Counted from the first letter of the stretch, positions 8,311 through 16,239 are shown. The stretch: 18,518 bases of DNA from Firmicutes bacterium UBA5486 (GCA_002427045.1 DIPO01000073.1:44610-63127); one strand, 5' to 3'. Numbers and translations: made by a program. Notes: a model not told the origin generated them from the letters alone.

Positions 8311-9202
8311 ATCAAAAACAGCTTATTATATTTTGTTTTTCATATTTGTTCTTGCTTTATTGATAAGAGTAAGCAGTTTTGTTTCAAGGGATTATAAGCA
8401 GGAAGAAATTAAAGCTGGTAGTATTGAAGAGAATATTGACCAGTCAGCAATTTTTCCTTCGAAACCTGATTGGGGATCATATAAGAATTTACCGCAGGAT
8501 TTTACTTTATGGGGAAAGAGTTTTAGCTGGAAATTTAATAAACCCGGTAGCGAGAAACTTACATCCGCTTGGAATGATAATGAGCGGAACCAACTTGTTT
8601 TTTCTGAACAAGAAAGAGCAGTTTATGAATTGGAGTTAATGGAACACAAGGCTCTTTTAAAAGAAGCAGTAGAACTCCGGCAAAAACAGTTTGATTTAGA
8701 ACTTGAGGGTAGACTGAAGCAAAAGGAAAATCAGTATCGGTATGAAAGTATGATAGCACTGGAAGCGAAAGAAAAGATGCAGACTGTAGAATTGGCTGAT
8801 TTTCAAGCAAAAATTGAGGAAGACTATTCATCAAAGCTTGCCAGTTTGCATTTTAGGTTAGAAATACCCGATCTATCTTCTGAACAGAAATTAATGCTGA
8901 CGAATGAGGTTTTAAAACTCGAACAAGAGATGAAGGCAGAGATTGGTGAGAAGGCACGTGAATTAGAAGAAGATTTGCAAAGATTTGAAGAGGAGAGAAA
9001 TCGTATTATTTCCGAAGAGCTTAAGGATTATCGTATAAAGCTTAAGCAAGAAGGAGAAATACGGTTTCAACAGGAAAAAGAGAAGCTTGAACTAGAGCTA
9101 TTAGAATGGAAACAAAGAAGGGAATCTGAAATGGGATTCCCTCAGGAAAATACTATAAATATTAATAATAAGGAGGAAATTACATATGGCGACCATAGGT
9201 GA
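8303..9202 (+). CDS. Unrecognised membrane-anchored coiled-coil protein
   Basis: I do not recognise a family. The 299-residue product has an N-terminal hydrophobic segment (YYILFFIFVLALLIRV). Then comes a ~75-residue stretch without coiled-coil character but rich in aromatic residues, including FTLWGKSFSWKF. From about residue 100 to 285 it is an almost continuous Glu/Lys/Gln-rich coiled coil, broken near EIPDLSSEQK. It lacks the YYGG.DLT ending of the two Skp proteins, so it is not a simple third copy, though divergence from one is possible. It overlaps the end of the second skp by 8 bases and the start of lpxD by 17, so all three are translationally coupled. The topology implies a periplasmic domain. 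The start is uncertain: ATG 8303 follows GGCGG at about 10 bases; ATG 8285 has no ribosome binding site. A structural or chaperone role in the envelope is a guess from context. Confidence 0.75.
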   Translation: MNKSKTAYYILFFIFVLALLIRVSSFVSRDYKQEEIKAGSIEENIDQSAIFPSKPDWGSYKNLPQDFTLWGKSFSWKFNKPGSEKLTSAWNDNERNQLVFSEQERAVYELELMEHKALLKEAVELRQKQFDLELEGRLKQKENQYRYESMIALEAKEKMQTVELADFQAKIEEDYSSKLASLHFRLEIPDLSSEQKLMLTNEVLKLEQEMKAEIGEKARELEEDLQRFEEERNRIISEELKDYRIKLKQEGEIRFQQEKEKLELELLEWKQRRESEMGFPQENTININNKEEITYGDHR

Positions 9203-10211
9203 ACTTGCAGAGCTGGTAAATGGGAAAGTGGTCGGGGAAAGTGACATAGAGATTAGTGGGGTTTCTGGATTAGAGGATGCAAAGCCGGGAGAAATCTCTT
9301 TTGTGGCGACAACGAAAGTCCTTAATTTAGCGAAGACCAGTCGGGCTTCGGCTTTTATTTTCCCATCAAATTTGAAGGAATTAGGTTTTAAAGGTATCGA
9401 AGTAGACAATCCGCGGTTAGCTTTTGCACATATTTTATGGTATTTTAATCCTAAACCGGTTTTGCAAGAGGGGATTCATCCTTCAGCAGTAATTGGGGAA
9501 GGATTTAAGTGTGACTCGGGTTGTCATATCAGTCCTTTAGTCTATATCGGGGAACATGTAAAGCTTGGGAAAAGAGTTAATCTTCATCCGGGTGTGGTGA
9601 TTGAGGATAATGTAGAGATTGGTGATGATACTGAAATATACTCTAAGGTGGTAATTAGAAATAAAACCATTATTGGCCGTAATGTAATCATTCACCCGGG
9701 GACAGTAATTGGTGGCGATGGCTTTGGTTTTGTAACGGTTAATGGAGAACATTTCAAAGTCCCTCAAGTCGGCATTGTAGTGATTGAAGATGATGTTGAG
9801 ATTGGTTCTAATGTAACAATTGATCGGGCTACAACGGGTCAAACCCTGATTAAACAAGGTACTAAAATTGATAATTTAGTACAGATCGGACATAATGTGG
9901 AAGTCGGGATTAATAATATTATTGTGGCGATGTCAGGGGTTGCGGGTAGTACTAAACTGGGTGAAAGAGTAACGATGGCTGCACAATCCGGGATTACTGG
10001 TCATGTAAATATTGGTGATGATACGGTAGTTGCCGGTCGAGGAATGGTGATTAGTAGTCTTCCGCCTAATTCTTTTGTTTCTGGCCAACCTGCTCGGCCC
10101 CATGGCGAAGATATGCGGATCCAAGCTGCAGCCGGTAAATTACCTGAACTTTTAAGAACCATCCGGCAAATGGAGAAGCGTTTAGCTGAATTAGAAGGAA
10201 AGAAAAAGTAA
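9186..10211 (+). CDS. lpxD: LpxD, UDP-3-O-(acyl)glucosamine N-acyltransferase
   Basis: LpxD catalyses the third step of lipid A synthesis: transfer of a 3-hydroxyacyl chain from acyl carrier protein to the 2-amino group of UDP-3-O-acylglucosamine, in the cytoplasm. The 341 residues match the usual length (E. coli 341). Residues about 1-100 form the LpxD N-terminal domain (ISGVSGLEDAKPGEISFVA). About 100-300 is a left-handed parallel beta-helix of hexapeptide repeats (IGEHVKLGKRVNLHPGVVI). The catalytic His is His236 in VQIGHNVEVG, equivalent to E. coli His239. A C-terminal helix (LLRTIRQMEKRLAELE) completes the trimer. The ribosome binding site AAGGAGG before ATG 9186 is excellent. The usual partners lpxC, fabZ and lpxA are not in the window; lpxD ends its transcription unit at a terminator. 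Confidence 0.95.
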   Translation: MATIGELAELVNGKVVGESDIEISGVSGLEDAKPGEISFVATTKVLNLAKTSRASAFIFPSNLKELGFKGIEVDNPRLAFAHILWYFNPKPVLQEGIHPSAVIGEGFKCDSGCHISPLVYIGEHVKLGKRVNLHPGVVIEDNVEIGDDTEIYSKVVIRNKTIIGRNVIIHPGTVIGGDGFGFVTVNGEHFKVPQVGIVVIEDDVEIGSNVTIDRATTGQTLIKQGTKIDNLVQIGHNVEVGINNIIVAMSGVAGSTKLGERVTMAAQSGITGHVNIGDDTVVAGRGMVISSLPPNSFVSGQPARPHGEDMRIQAAAGKLPELLRTIRQMEKRLAELEGKKK

Positions 10212-10236
10212 GATAAAATTTGACAAAATACTTGAG

Positions 10237-10300
10237 ACCCCGGGGAGGTTTTATGCGCTTTTACGTAGAAAACTCTGTTCACCCGGGTTTTTTATTTATT
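10237..10300 (+). terminator. Likely Rho-independent terminator after lpxD
   Basis: ACCCCGGGGAGGTTTT (from 10237) can pair with the downstream arm AAAACTCT...CACCCGGGT (10269-10288) as a long hairpin with a bulge and a few mismatches. It is followed by TTTTTTATTTATTT from 10288. The GC-rich base plus T-run fits intrinsic termination. It lies in the 121-base gap between lpxD and the lptFG gene and would separate the two blocks. No clear promoter was found between it and 10333, so readthrough may feed the next genes. Confidence 0.6.
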
Positions 10301-10332
10301 TAGGTTTATAACTTTCTAGAGGGGCTCTGATC

Positions 10333-11406
10333 ATGAGGATAATTGACCGGTATCTTTTACGTGAATATCTGACACAATTTATTTTTTGCATGGCTGGTTT
10401 TTTAGTTCTGCTTATTGGTAATTTTGTTTTTGAAATATCCCATTTTTTAGTAGACAAAAGAGCATCATTTCAACTTATTTGTTTACTTGTTTATTACCAG
10501 ATCCCCTATTTATTGATGGATGTTTTTCCGGCTGCAGTTTTATTTGGGGTTTTCTTAAGCCTAGGACGGTTATCAAAAGATCGGGAGATGGATGTATTGC
10601 GTACCTCGGGATTAAGCTTTCCCGGGCTTACATACCCGATTTTGATAATTACCTTTTTTATGTGTTTGGGGGCCTTTTATTTTAATGATTATGTAGTTCC
10701 TTTAGCTAACCACCGCTATGAGCAGGAAATAAGAAAAATGATTTATAAAGACTTTATCCCTTTTATTCAAGAGAATGTTTTTTTTAAGGGCCCGGATGAA
10801 CGGATTTTTTATATTCGCCGGATAAACGAAGAAAAAAAAGAAGTAGAAGGGGTTTTAATATATCAAGTGAGAAGAGACAAATTCCCATTAATGATTGCTG
10901 CTGCATCAGGAAAAATTGAAGAGCAATGGTGGCACTTGAAAGATGGCCGTTATTATGAATTGGATGACGAAGGTAAAATTACTGCCTTCTCAAGCTTTGA
11001 TGAAATGATTGAGGATGTTGGGGAAGATCTCAGTTTTTTTCTGGGAGAAAGTAAAAGTACAGATGAGATGACCCGTGAGGAACTGAAGGAACATATGGAG
11101 ATTCTCAAGAAAAGCGGGGTAAGTACCGCTCCGTTTGCTGTAACCTATCATCTTAAGGTCGCTATTCCTTTTGCCGGATTAATTTTGGCACTTCTTGGAT
11201 TACCTTTTTCTACCTTAGTACCGAGAAATGGGCGGACTTGGGGCCTAGCCATCAGTCTTCTTCTTATTATGATCTACTTTTTTGCTACAGTACTCTTTCG
11301 TGAATTAGGGACTTCAGAGGTTATTCAGCCTTTGTGGGCAGCATGGATACCGAATCTTTTCTTTCTTCTATTAGGGCTGATATTATTATTTAAAGTGATC
11401 AAGTAA
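10333..11406 (+). CDS. lptG: LptF/LptG-family LPS export permease (YjgP/YjgQ)
   Basis: This is the membrane subunit of the ABC transporter that extracts LPS from the inner membrane and pushes it onto the LptC-LptA bridge. The 357 residues fit the family (E. coli LptF and LptG about 360). The start IIDRYLLREYLTQFIF is the typical coupling-helix opening. There are three N-terminal membrane segments (about 14-34, 60-82, 98-118), a periplasmic beta-jellyroll domain (about 130-265) and three C-terminal segments (about 270-292, 300-320, 328-355). The ribosome binding site AGAGGGG is 8 bases before ATG 10333. Only one permease gene is present, where proteobacteria have an lptF-lptG pair, so it may form a homodimer or pair with a distant gene. 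I cannot tell LptF from LptG by sequence reading, so the symbol is tentative. Confidence 0.85.
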   Translation: MRIIDRYLLREYLTQFIFCMAGFLVLLIGNFVFEISHFLVDKRASFQLICLLVYYQIPYLLMDVFPAAVLFGVFLSLGRLSKDREMDVLRTSGLSFPGLTYPILIITFFMCLGAFYFNDYVVPLANHRYEQEIRKMIYKDFIPFIQENVFFKGPDERIFYIRRINEEKKEVEGVLIYQVRRDKFPLMIAAASGKIEEQWWHLKDGRYYELDDEGKITAFSSFDEMIEDVGEDLSFFLGESKSTDEMTREELKEHMEILKKSGVSTAPFAVTYHLKVAIPFAGLILALLGLPFSTLVPRNGRTWGLAISLLLIMIYFFATVLFRELGTSEVIQPLWAAWIPNLFFLLLGLILLFKVIK

Positions 11407-11425
11407 AGGGTTGGTGGCAACCGTC

Positions 11426-13633
11426 TTGAATAAAAAAATCTGCAAATATAGTGTTTTTATACTTTTATTTTATCTTTTCTCTCCTTCTCTAACTCAGGCT
11501 GCAGAGAAAGGGTTGATTATTGCTGATCAGTTTGTAGGTGATTATGAAAAAGAAACTTTTGTGGCTAAGGGAAATGTAACAGTCACCTACAAGGATTATG
11601 TGATTACCGGAGAGGAAATTATTATTGATTTGACAAAAGACTTAATTAGCTCTCAGCAAGTAGTTGAGGTTAAAGATCAGGAACGAACGGTTAAAGGTAG
11701 GAACTTTCATCTTTATCTTCGGGAAGAGCAAGGCGGCATCGAAGATTTTTTCTATGTTGAGCAGTCGGATACTGGTGAACCGCTGATCTTTAAGGGGAAA
11801 ACAGCTGAAATTGATGGTGAAGAATTACGCTGCCAAGAATCATCCTTTACTGGTTGTAATCTAGAAAATCCCCATTATCACTTGACTGCTGAAAGAATGG
11901 AATATTATCCCGGTGATCGGCTGGAGTTTTATTGGGTTTCTTATTGGGAGGGAAAGATTAGACTTTTAGTTCTTCCAAAAATCGTCTTCTCGCTTAGAGA
12001 AGAAGAGAATGATTTTGATGAGTCAACTTTTGGTTATAATTATACGGATGGATTTTTTTTAAAAATGGTATACAGGTATGCTTTAAGCAATAATCATCAG
12101 GGAAAACTGCTATTTGACTTAATTCAAGCTAAGGGCGTAGGGGAAGGAATTAAACATAATTTTCTGGTAGGGACGGGTAAGGAATTAGAGGTTAGTCTCT
12201 ATCATCTGGATAACCGTTTAACTACTCATCATGATTATCAAGTCATTACTAACTGGAACCAGGAGATTGGGGCTCTTACCTATTCAGTAGGTGGGAATTA
12301 CAATGATCTAGGATATCCGGAATATCGATTTAAAGGTAATATTTACTACAAAAGCAAGGATTGGCCTGCTAGTGGCCGGATTGAACTGGGAAGAAGGGGT
12401 TTGATTCCGGAGTTCTATATTTACCCTTGTAATCTGAATCTATCTTGGCGGCCTAATCGCCGAAGTCAGCTGAATTATAAGACTTCGTACTATTATCGGC
12501 AGGATCTGCCTACTTCAATGATTAAAGACCAGAGATACCAGAATGATTTGGATTTTCGGCAAACCTGGGATCTATTTTCATTAAAGAACTTTCAGTTACA
12601 GGTTAAAGTTAAACAAGAGTATCGTTATAGCGACCGTTATCAAATTCCTTACTATCATGAACTTCCGGCAGTTGGCCTGCAGACCCCGGATCTGAACCTT
12701 GGTTTTCCCGGTTATTACAGAACAAACCTTGATTTCTTGCGATTAGTTGAAATCAGGGGAGACCAAGAAAAAGAAGGCTATCGCACCGAGCTGTTAATCC
12801 AGCGCCGCCCTTTGGGAAGAAAACTTTGGCAGGTTGGGGGGTTTACTTTAGATCTTGCTAATACATATCGGTTCCAACACTACCAGATCGATGAAGGGGT
12901 TTTTGAGCGGAAAGCAATGATGATTGGTTTAACCGGCACTGAGAAGTTTACTCCCAGGTTTACATGGACGAATACAGTTAGCTGGATAGAAACTGAGGGG
13001 GCCGCACCGGTATTAGAATTTCCCCGTTTGGTACAGAATTCATACCATTTTCTACCAGGAGGAAATATAGCTAGCCGGCTCCAGTATAATTCAAAAACAT
13101 TTACCTCTAACCTTTCAAGTGGTTATAATCTTAGTGGGGTGGAAAATCCCTGGCATCCTCTACAGTTTACTGCAGCATTAAATATTAATTCCGATAATAC
13201 TTTAAGGTTTAATGCTTCGTATAATCCTAATCTTCAGCAGTATAATTATCTATATCTTATTGCCAAATGTAAATACCAGTCAAGTAAGGATAATAATTTT
13301 TATCTGGATTTATATTATGATTTTACAACCCAAAAGTGGACAAGATTGGAAACTGAAGCTCAATTAAAACAGAATTTAACCAAAAACTTACAAGCAGATC
13401 TGGATATAAAATATAGTTTCTTTGGTGATGGTTTGGAAAAAACCAGATTAGGCTTAAATTATAACTGGCACTGCCGGGAGCTGTTCTTTGGTTATGATCT
13501 GATGAGAAAGGAGTATCTGTTTCAATTCTCGTATAAAGTATTTAAAGAAGCCGGTTTCGGTTATGGGACAGGGCAGCAAGGCTTTATCTGGACCGGAGCG
13601 GATGTTTGGGGGAATCAAGGTGGGACCTGGTAA
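11426..13633 (+). CDS. lptD: LptD-like LPS assembly outer-membrane protein (OstA)
   Basis: LptD is the outer-membrane barrel that inserts LPS into the surface leaflet. The product (735 residues from TTG 11426) has a signal peptide ending LTQAAEK. A beta-jellyroll OstA/LptA-like domain follows at about residues 25-135 (KGNVTVTYKDYVITGEEI). A linker comes next with SSFTGCNLENPHYHLTAERM, resembling the conserved Cys region of LptD. The rest is a large barrel rich in aromatic strands (YNYTDGFFLKMVYRYALSNN). E. coli LptD has 784 residues. Later cysteines lie at codons 13268 and 13472. Start choice: TTG 11411 and GTG 11414 lie too close to AAAGGG; TTG 11426 is 8 bases after GGTGG, but this site is weak. 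The partner LptE is not seen. The neighbouring lptG, lptC and lptA support the assignment. Confidence 0.85.
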   Translation: MNKKICKYSVFILLFYLFSPSLTQAAEKGLIIADQFVGDYEKETFVAKGNVTVTYKDYVITGEEIIIDLTKDLISSQQVVEVKDQERTVKGRNFHLYLREEQGGIEDFFYVEQSDTGEPLIFKGKTAEIDGEELRCQESSFTGCNLENPHYHLTAERMEYYPGDRLEFYWVSYWEGKIRLLVLPKIVFSLREEENDFDESTFGYNYTDGFFLKMVYRYALSNNHQGKLLFDLIQAKGVGEGIKHNFLVGTGKELEVSLYHLDNRLTTHHDYQVITNWNQEIGALTYSVGGNYNDLGYPEYRFKGNIYYKSKDWPASGRIELGRRGLIPEFYIYPCNLNLSWRPNRRSQLNYKTSYYYRQDLPTSMIKDQRYQNDLDFRQTWDLFSLKNFQLQVKVKQEYRYSDRYQIPYYHELPAVGLQTPDLNLGFPGYYRTNLDFLRLVEIRGDQEKEGYRTELLIQRRPLGRKLWQVGGFTLDLANTYRFQHYQIDEGVFERKAMMIGLTGTEKFTPRFTWTNTVSWIETEGAAPVLEFPRLVQNSYHFLPGGNIASRLQYNSKTFTSNLSSGYNLSGVENPWHPLQFTAALNINSDNTLRFNASYNPNLQQYNYLYLIAKCKYQSSKDNNFYLDLYYDFTTQKWTRLETEAQLKQNLTKNLQADLDIKYSFFGDGLEKTRLGLNYNWHCRELFFGYDLMRKEYLFQFSYKVFKEAGFGYGTGQQGFIWTGADVWGNQGGTW

Positions 13634-14255
13634 AGCCCGGGAGATGTTTAAGAGAAGCTTAATCATTCTTAGTATTCTGTTAGTATTAATATTATTTTAT
13701 TTAAGTCTACGCTTGGAGCAAGAAGTTCCAACTTCTTCTCTTGAAAATAAAGGGCTTCTTCTTTATAATGCCAGTTATGAAGGTTGGGATGAGACGAAGA
13801 GATTATGGGTTGTAGAAGCGGATCGGATTTGGCAGGCTAAAGATGGAAAGAATCTTTTTTTTCATGGGGTTAAAAATCTGCAGTTTTTCCAGAATGATGA
13901 TCATTCTATTTCTTTGTTGGCAAGTGAGGCTAAGATTGAATTAAAAAAAGAACTCTTAACCATCTCTGAAGTTCGTGGCTTTATATCAGAAGGAGAATTT
14001 ACAACCAAGGAAGTGAAAATTAACACTAAAACTAGACAAGTATTCTGTGACAACAGGATTTCTTTTCAGAAAGAAGGACTAAAAGTGGAAGCTGACCGGA
14101 TGGAAGGGGATCTTGAAACAGAAGAATATCTTTTTTCCGGGAATCTTGAAGTGAAACAAAAAAACAATTACTCACGGGGCGAGATCTTTCATTATTTTGC
14201 TAAAGAAGATCGTTTTGAAATTCAAGGTGAGGTGGAGGTGGAGCTGGAGTTATGA
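13620..14255 (+). CDS. lptC: LptC-like LPS transport periplasmic protein
   Basis: LptC is a bitopic inner-membrane protein that takes LPS from the permease and passes it to LptA. After a short basic start, one membrane segment (SLIILSILLVLILFYLSL) leads into a periplasmic jellyroll of about 170 residues. Alternating strands with the typical Asn/Glu/Lys pattern (KLWVVEAD-like, then LLASEAKIELKKELLTI) match the YrbK/LptC family. From GTG 13620 the protein has 211 residues; E. coli LptC has 191. Start choice is open: GTG 13620 has GGGGG 7 bases before it and overlaps the lptD stop by 14 bases. ATG 13644 gives the tidier MFKRSLIIL start, but GGGAG touches it directly. Further in-frame ATGs lie at 13563 and 13602. 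The gene ends in an ATGA overlap with lptA, indicating coupled translation. Confidence 0.8.
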   Translation: MGPGKAREMFKRSLIILSILLVLILFYLSLRLEQEVPTSSLENKGLLLYNASYEGWDETKRLWVVEADRIWQAKDGKNLFFHGVKNLQFFQNDDHSISLLASEAKIELKKELLTISEVRGFISEGEFTTKEVKINTKTRQVFCDNRISFQKEGLKVEADRMEGDLETEEYLFSGNLEVKQKNNYSRGEIFHYFAKEDRFEIQGEVEVELEL

Positions 14256-14995
14256 AGAAATATTTGCTTAGTTCCGGATTTCTCCTTCTTGTAATACTCT
14301 TTTCCTGTTCCGGAATGCTTATGGCTAAGGAAAAAGGGATCTTTAAGGGAATCGACCGCTTTGGTGGTGATACCGATGGAAAAAGTATGTTTATGGAGGG
14401 AGAAAATTTAGAGTATTTTCAAGGAGAAACCTATATCCGCTTTGCAAGAGCAGAAATTATTGAGCTTGATGATGGTTCAAGAGAAGTAAATTTTATCGGA
14501 ACGGTTTTTTTACAATATGAGGATCTAGAAGTCACCGGAGAGAAGTTTCAATATAATACAGATCGAAAAAATGGAGTTTTCACCGGAAATGTGGTTTTAG
14601 AAAGAGAAGAAGTATTAAGTGCAGAGGGTGAAATTGAGAAAGAAGGAATTAATCTAACCTGTGGTTCATTGTTTCTGGATACAGATGAAAAAAGTTTTAT
14701 TGCAACGGAAAAACCTTTTATTAAACACCCGGATTTCCAGGGTAATGGTGAAAAAATCAGCTATTTTGATGCCACGGAAAGGCTAACGATTTCCGGAGGC
14801 TTTTATATCGAAAAAGAAAAGGAAGAGATTAAAGGGGAAGAGATCACTTTTGATCTAAAAGCAAAAACTTTTGAGGCTAAACGGGGGACAGAAGCACTTG
14901 AGGTGGCCTTTGAGATTGAAGAAGAGAAAAATGATGGGGAAATAGAGCAGGGAAATAGTGGAGGAGAAGGGAAAAAAGCAGAAGATAAAAGATAG
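14252..14995 (+). CDS. lptA: LptA-like LPS transport bridge protein (OstA domain)
   Basis: LptA oligomers form the periplasmic beta-jellyroll bridge between LptC and LptD. This 247-residue protein has a signal peptide (YLLSSGFLLLVILFSCSGML, probably cleaved near LMA/KEK). It is followed by about 170 residues of OstA-type strands with the repeating pattern of FxGNVVLER and GExxxYF units (KFQYNTDRKNGVFTGNVVLE). The last ~25 residues are a low-complexity charged Glu/Gly/Lys tail that ordinary LptA (185 residues in E. coli) lacks. LFSC loosely resembles a lipobox, but Phe before Ser is unusual. It overlaps lptC by four bases. The ATPase gene lptB, which normally follows lptA, is not here. LptA is preferred over a generic OstA protein because of the gene order. 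Confidence 0.82.
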   Translation: MKKYLLSSGFLLLVILFSCSGMLMAKEKGIFKGIDRFGGDTDGKSMFMEGENLEYFQGETYIRFARAEIIELDDGSREVNFIGTVFLQYEDLEVTGEKFQYNTDRKNGVFTGNVVLEREEVLSAEGEIEKEGINLTCGSLFLDTDEKSFIATEKPFIKHPDFQGNGEKISYFDATERLTISGGFYIEKEKEEIKGEEITFDLKAKTFEAKRGTEALEVAFEIEEEKNDGEIEQGNSGGEGKKAEDKR

Positions 14996-15044
14996 TGGGG
15001 TACATGAAAGAAACTACGACGAAACTTATATAGCTTTTATTCAA

Positions 15045-15064
15045 GATGAGTGGAGAGCGACGAG
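15045..15064. repeat. Degenerate GCGACGA-type repeat fragment
   Basis: The 20 bases GATGAGTGGAGAGCGACGAG contain the heptamer GCGACGA and flanking GATGAG and GAGAG steps that resemble the heptad repeat at the start of mtaB (16291-16374). It lies in the 111-base spacer before the exoribonuclease gene, so related repeat pieces stand on both sides of that gene. The piece is short and its relation to the larger repeat is inference. Confidence 0.35.
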
Positions 15065-15106
15065 ATACATTATGCAATACCATCAAAAGGAAGAGAGGTT
15101 AGGGGA

Positions 15107-16174
15107 ATGCAGGTTAAGGATATAGTAAAGGAAGGAACTGTTTCCGGAATCTTTTTAATCCTGGATAGTCAGCACCGGATAGCAAAAAACGGAAATGCTT
15201 TTGCTGCCCTCCGGATTGGCGACCGGAGTGGTGAGATTCCTTTTAAAGTCTGGAGAATAAAAGAGAAAACTTATGATGAATTACAAAAGGGACAGATCAT
15301 TAAAGTTCAAGCGATGGCAAAAAACTTTAATGGTACTCTTCAACTGGAAGCTGATGGAGAAGAGGAGTTTTATCAGATTTGTCAAGAAGGAGATTATGAA
15401 GCATCTGATTTTTTGCCGGTAACAATGGCAAATATTGATGAAATGTGGGGAATAATTGATAATACGAGGCAGGAAGTAATGACTGAAGCTTACCAAGTAC
15501 TGCTGGATACTTTCTTTGGAGATGAGAAATTCCGTCAAAAGTTTTCTTCCGCTCCTGCGGCGATGCGTCATCACCATGCCTATTTAGGGGGGCTTTTAGA
15601 GCATACAGCCGGTGTAGTAGTTCTTTGCCAGGCAGCGGCCAATCAATATACTGAGGTTAACCGGGATCTATTACTTACCGGAGCCCTACTACATGATATA
15701 GGTAAGATTCAATCCTATAAAGGTAAACTTGGGTTTGAAGGGACAGACCAGGGAAAACTTATTGGCCATTTAGTACTAGGAGTTCAGATGGTAATGGAAG
15801 CGATTTATAAGCTTCGTGACTTAAGAGGGAGTGATTTTTTCCCTTTGACAATGGAATTACCATTGGTTCATCTTATGCTTAGCCATCATGGGAGATTGGA
15901 ATGGGGTTCTCCGATGGAGCCTGTCCTTCTAGAAGCTTGCCTTCTCCATCATGCCGATCATATGGATGCTGAGGCAGCAAAATTTAGGGAAGCCATCCGT
16001 AACCATCCTGAGGATGGCGGGGACTGGACAGCGTATAACCCGACCCTAAAACGTTCGATCTATTTACCGGACTTGGAATTTACAGATAACGAGCGACGGA
16101 CAACCGAGAATGAATTTATACAAACTTCGCTGTTTGAGAATATTTACAATGAAGATGTTGGAAAGAATGCTTGA
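15107..16174 (+). CDS. yhaM: YhaM-like 3'-5' exoribonuclease (OB-fold plus HD domain)
   Basis: YhaM-type enzymes trim RNA and single-stranded DNA from the 3' end using a metal-dependent HD domain. The 355-residue product opens with an OB-fold nucleic-acid-binding domain (about 1-95, VSGIFLIL...GEIPFKVWRI). An HD phosphohydrolase domain covers about 150-290. Its metal ligands are visible as HHH at 155-157, LLEHT with His166, LLHDIGK with His196-Asp197, and later LSHHGRLEWGS and LLHHADHMD. B. subtilis YhaM has 314 residues; a longer C-terminus ends in a Glu/Asn-rich stretch. I chose ATG 15107 because GAGAGG lies 8 bases upstream. An in-frame GTG at 15050 would add 19 residues encoded partly by repeat sequence. 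It stands between the LPS transport genes and mtaB with no link to LPS. Confidence 0.83.
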   Translation: MQVKDIVKEGTVSGIFLILDSQHRIAKNGNAFAALRIGDRSGEIPFKVWRIKEKTYDELQKGQIIKVQAMAKNFNGTLQLEADGEEEFYQICQEGDYEASDFLPVTMANIDEMWGIIDNTRQEVMTEAYQVLLDTFFGDEKFRQKFSSAPAAMRHHHAYLGGLLEHTAGVVVLCQAAANQYTEVNRDLLLTGALLHDIGKIQSYKGKLGFEGTDQGKLIGHLVLGVQMVMEAIYKLRDLRGSDFFPLTMELPLVHLMLSHHGRLEWGSPMEPVLLEACLLHHADHMDAEAAKFREAIRNHPEDGGDWTAYNPTLKRSIYLPDLEFTDNERRTTENEFIQTSLFENIYNEDVGKNA

Positions 16175-16239
16175 AGTAGTTAAAGTCTGTCATTCAATAC
16201 AAGTGACGAGCTGCAAGCATGTAGAAAAGGAAGAGATTA

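Noticed and set aside
8303..9202. Third Skp/OmpH copy
   Set aside because: Coiled-coil composition is similar, but the GYID opening strand and YYGG.DLT closing strand are both missing and the length is over 100 residues greater. Divergence from Skp is left open in the feature text.
9537..9857. Antisense ORF of 106 codons opposite lpxD
   Set aside because: It is opposite a strongly conserved hexapeptide-repeat gene; its Asn/Ile/Tyr-rich product is the mirror of repeat codons and has no ribosome binding site or family signal. The same applies to the other minus-strand ORFs over the real genes.
10220..10254. TTGACA at 10220-10225 as the -35 of a promoter for the lpt genes
   Set aside because: At 17 bases downstream there is only GC-rich sequence, and the nearest AT-rich hexamer (TTTTAT) is 23 bases away. 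The region fits a terminator arm better.
10253..10303. 16-codon ORF starting ATG 10253 after GGGGAGG
   Set aside because: It lies wholly inside the terminator hairpin and T-run, the spacing to GGAGG is only 4 bases, and the peptide has no recognisable feature.
14306..14311. LptA as a lipoprotein because of LFSC in its signal peptide
   Set aside because: Phe at the -2 position is atypical for a lipobox and the hydrophobic stretch continues to a plausible signal peptidase I site after MLMA. LptA proteins are normally soluble and periplasmic.
15050..15106. GTG 15050 as the start of the exoribonuclease gene
   Set aside because: There is no ribosome binding site before it, the added residues come from repeat-like sequence, and ATG 15107 has GAGAGG at the right distance and begins where family members do.
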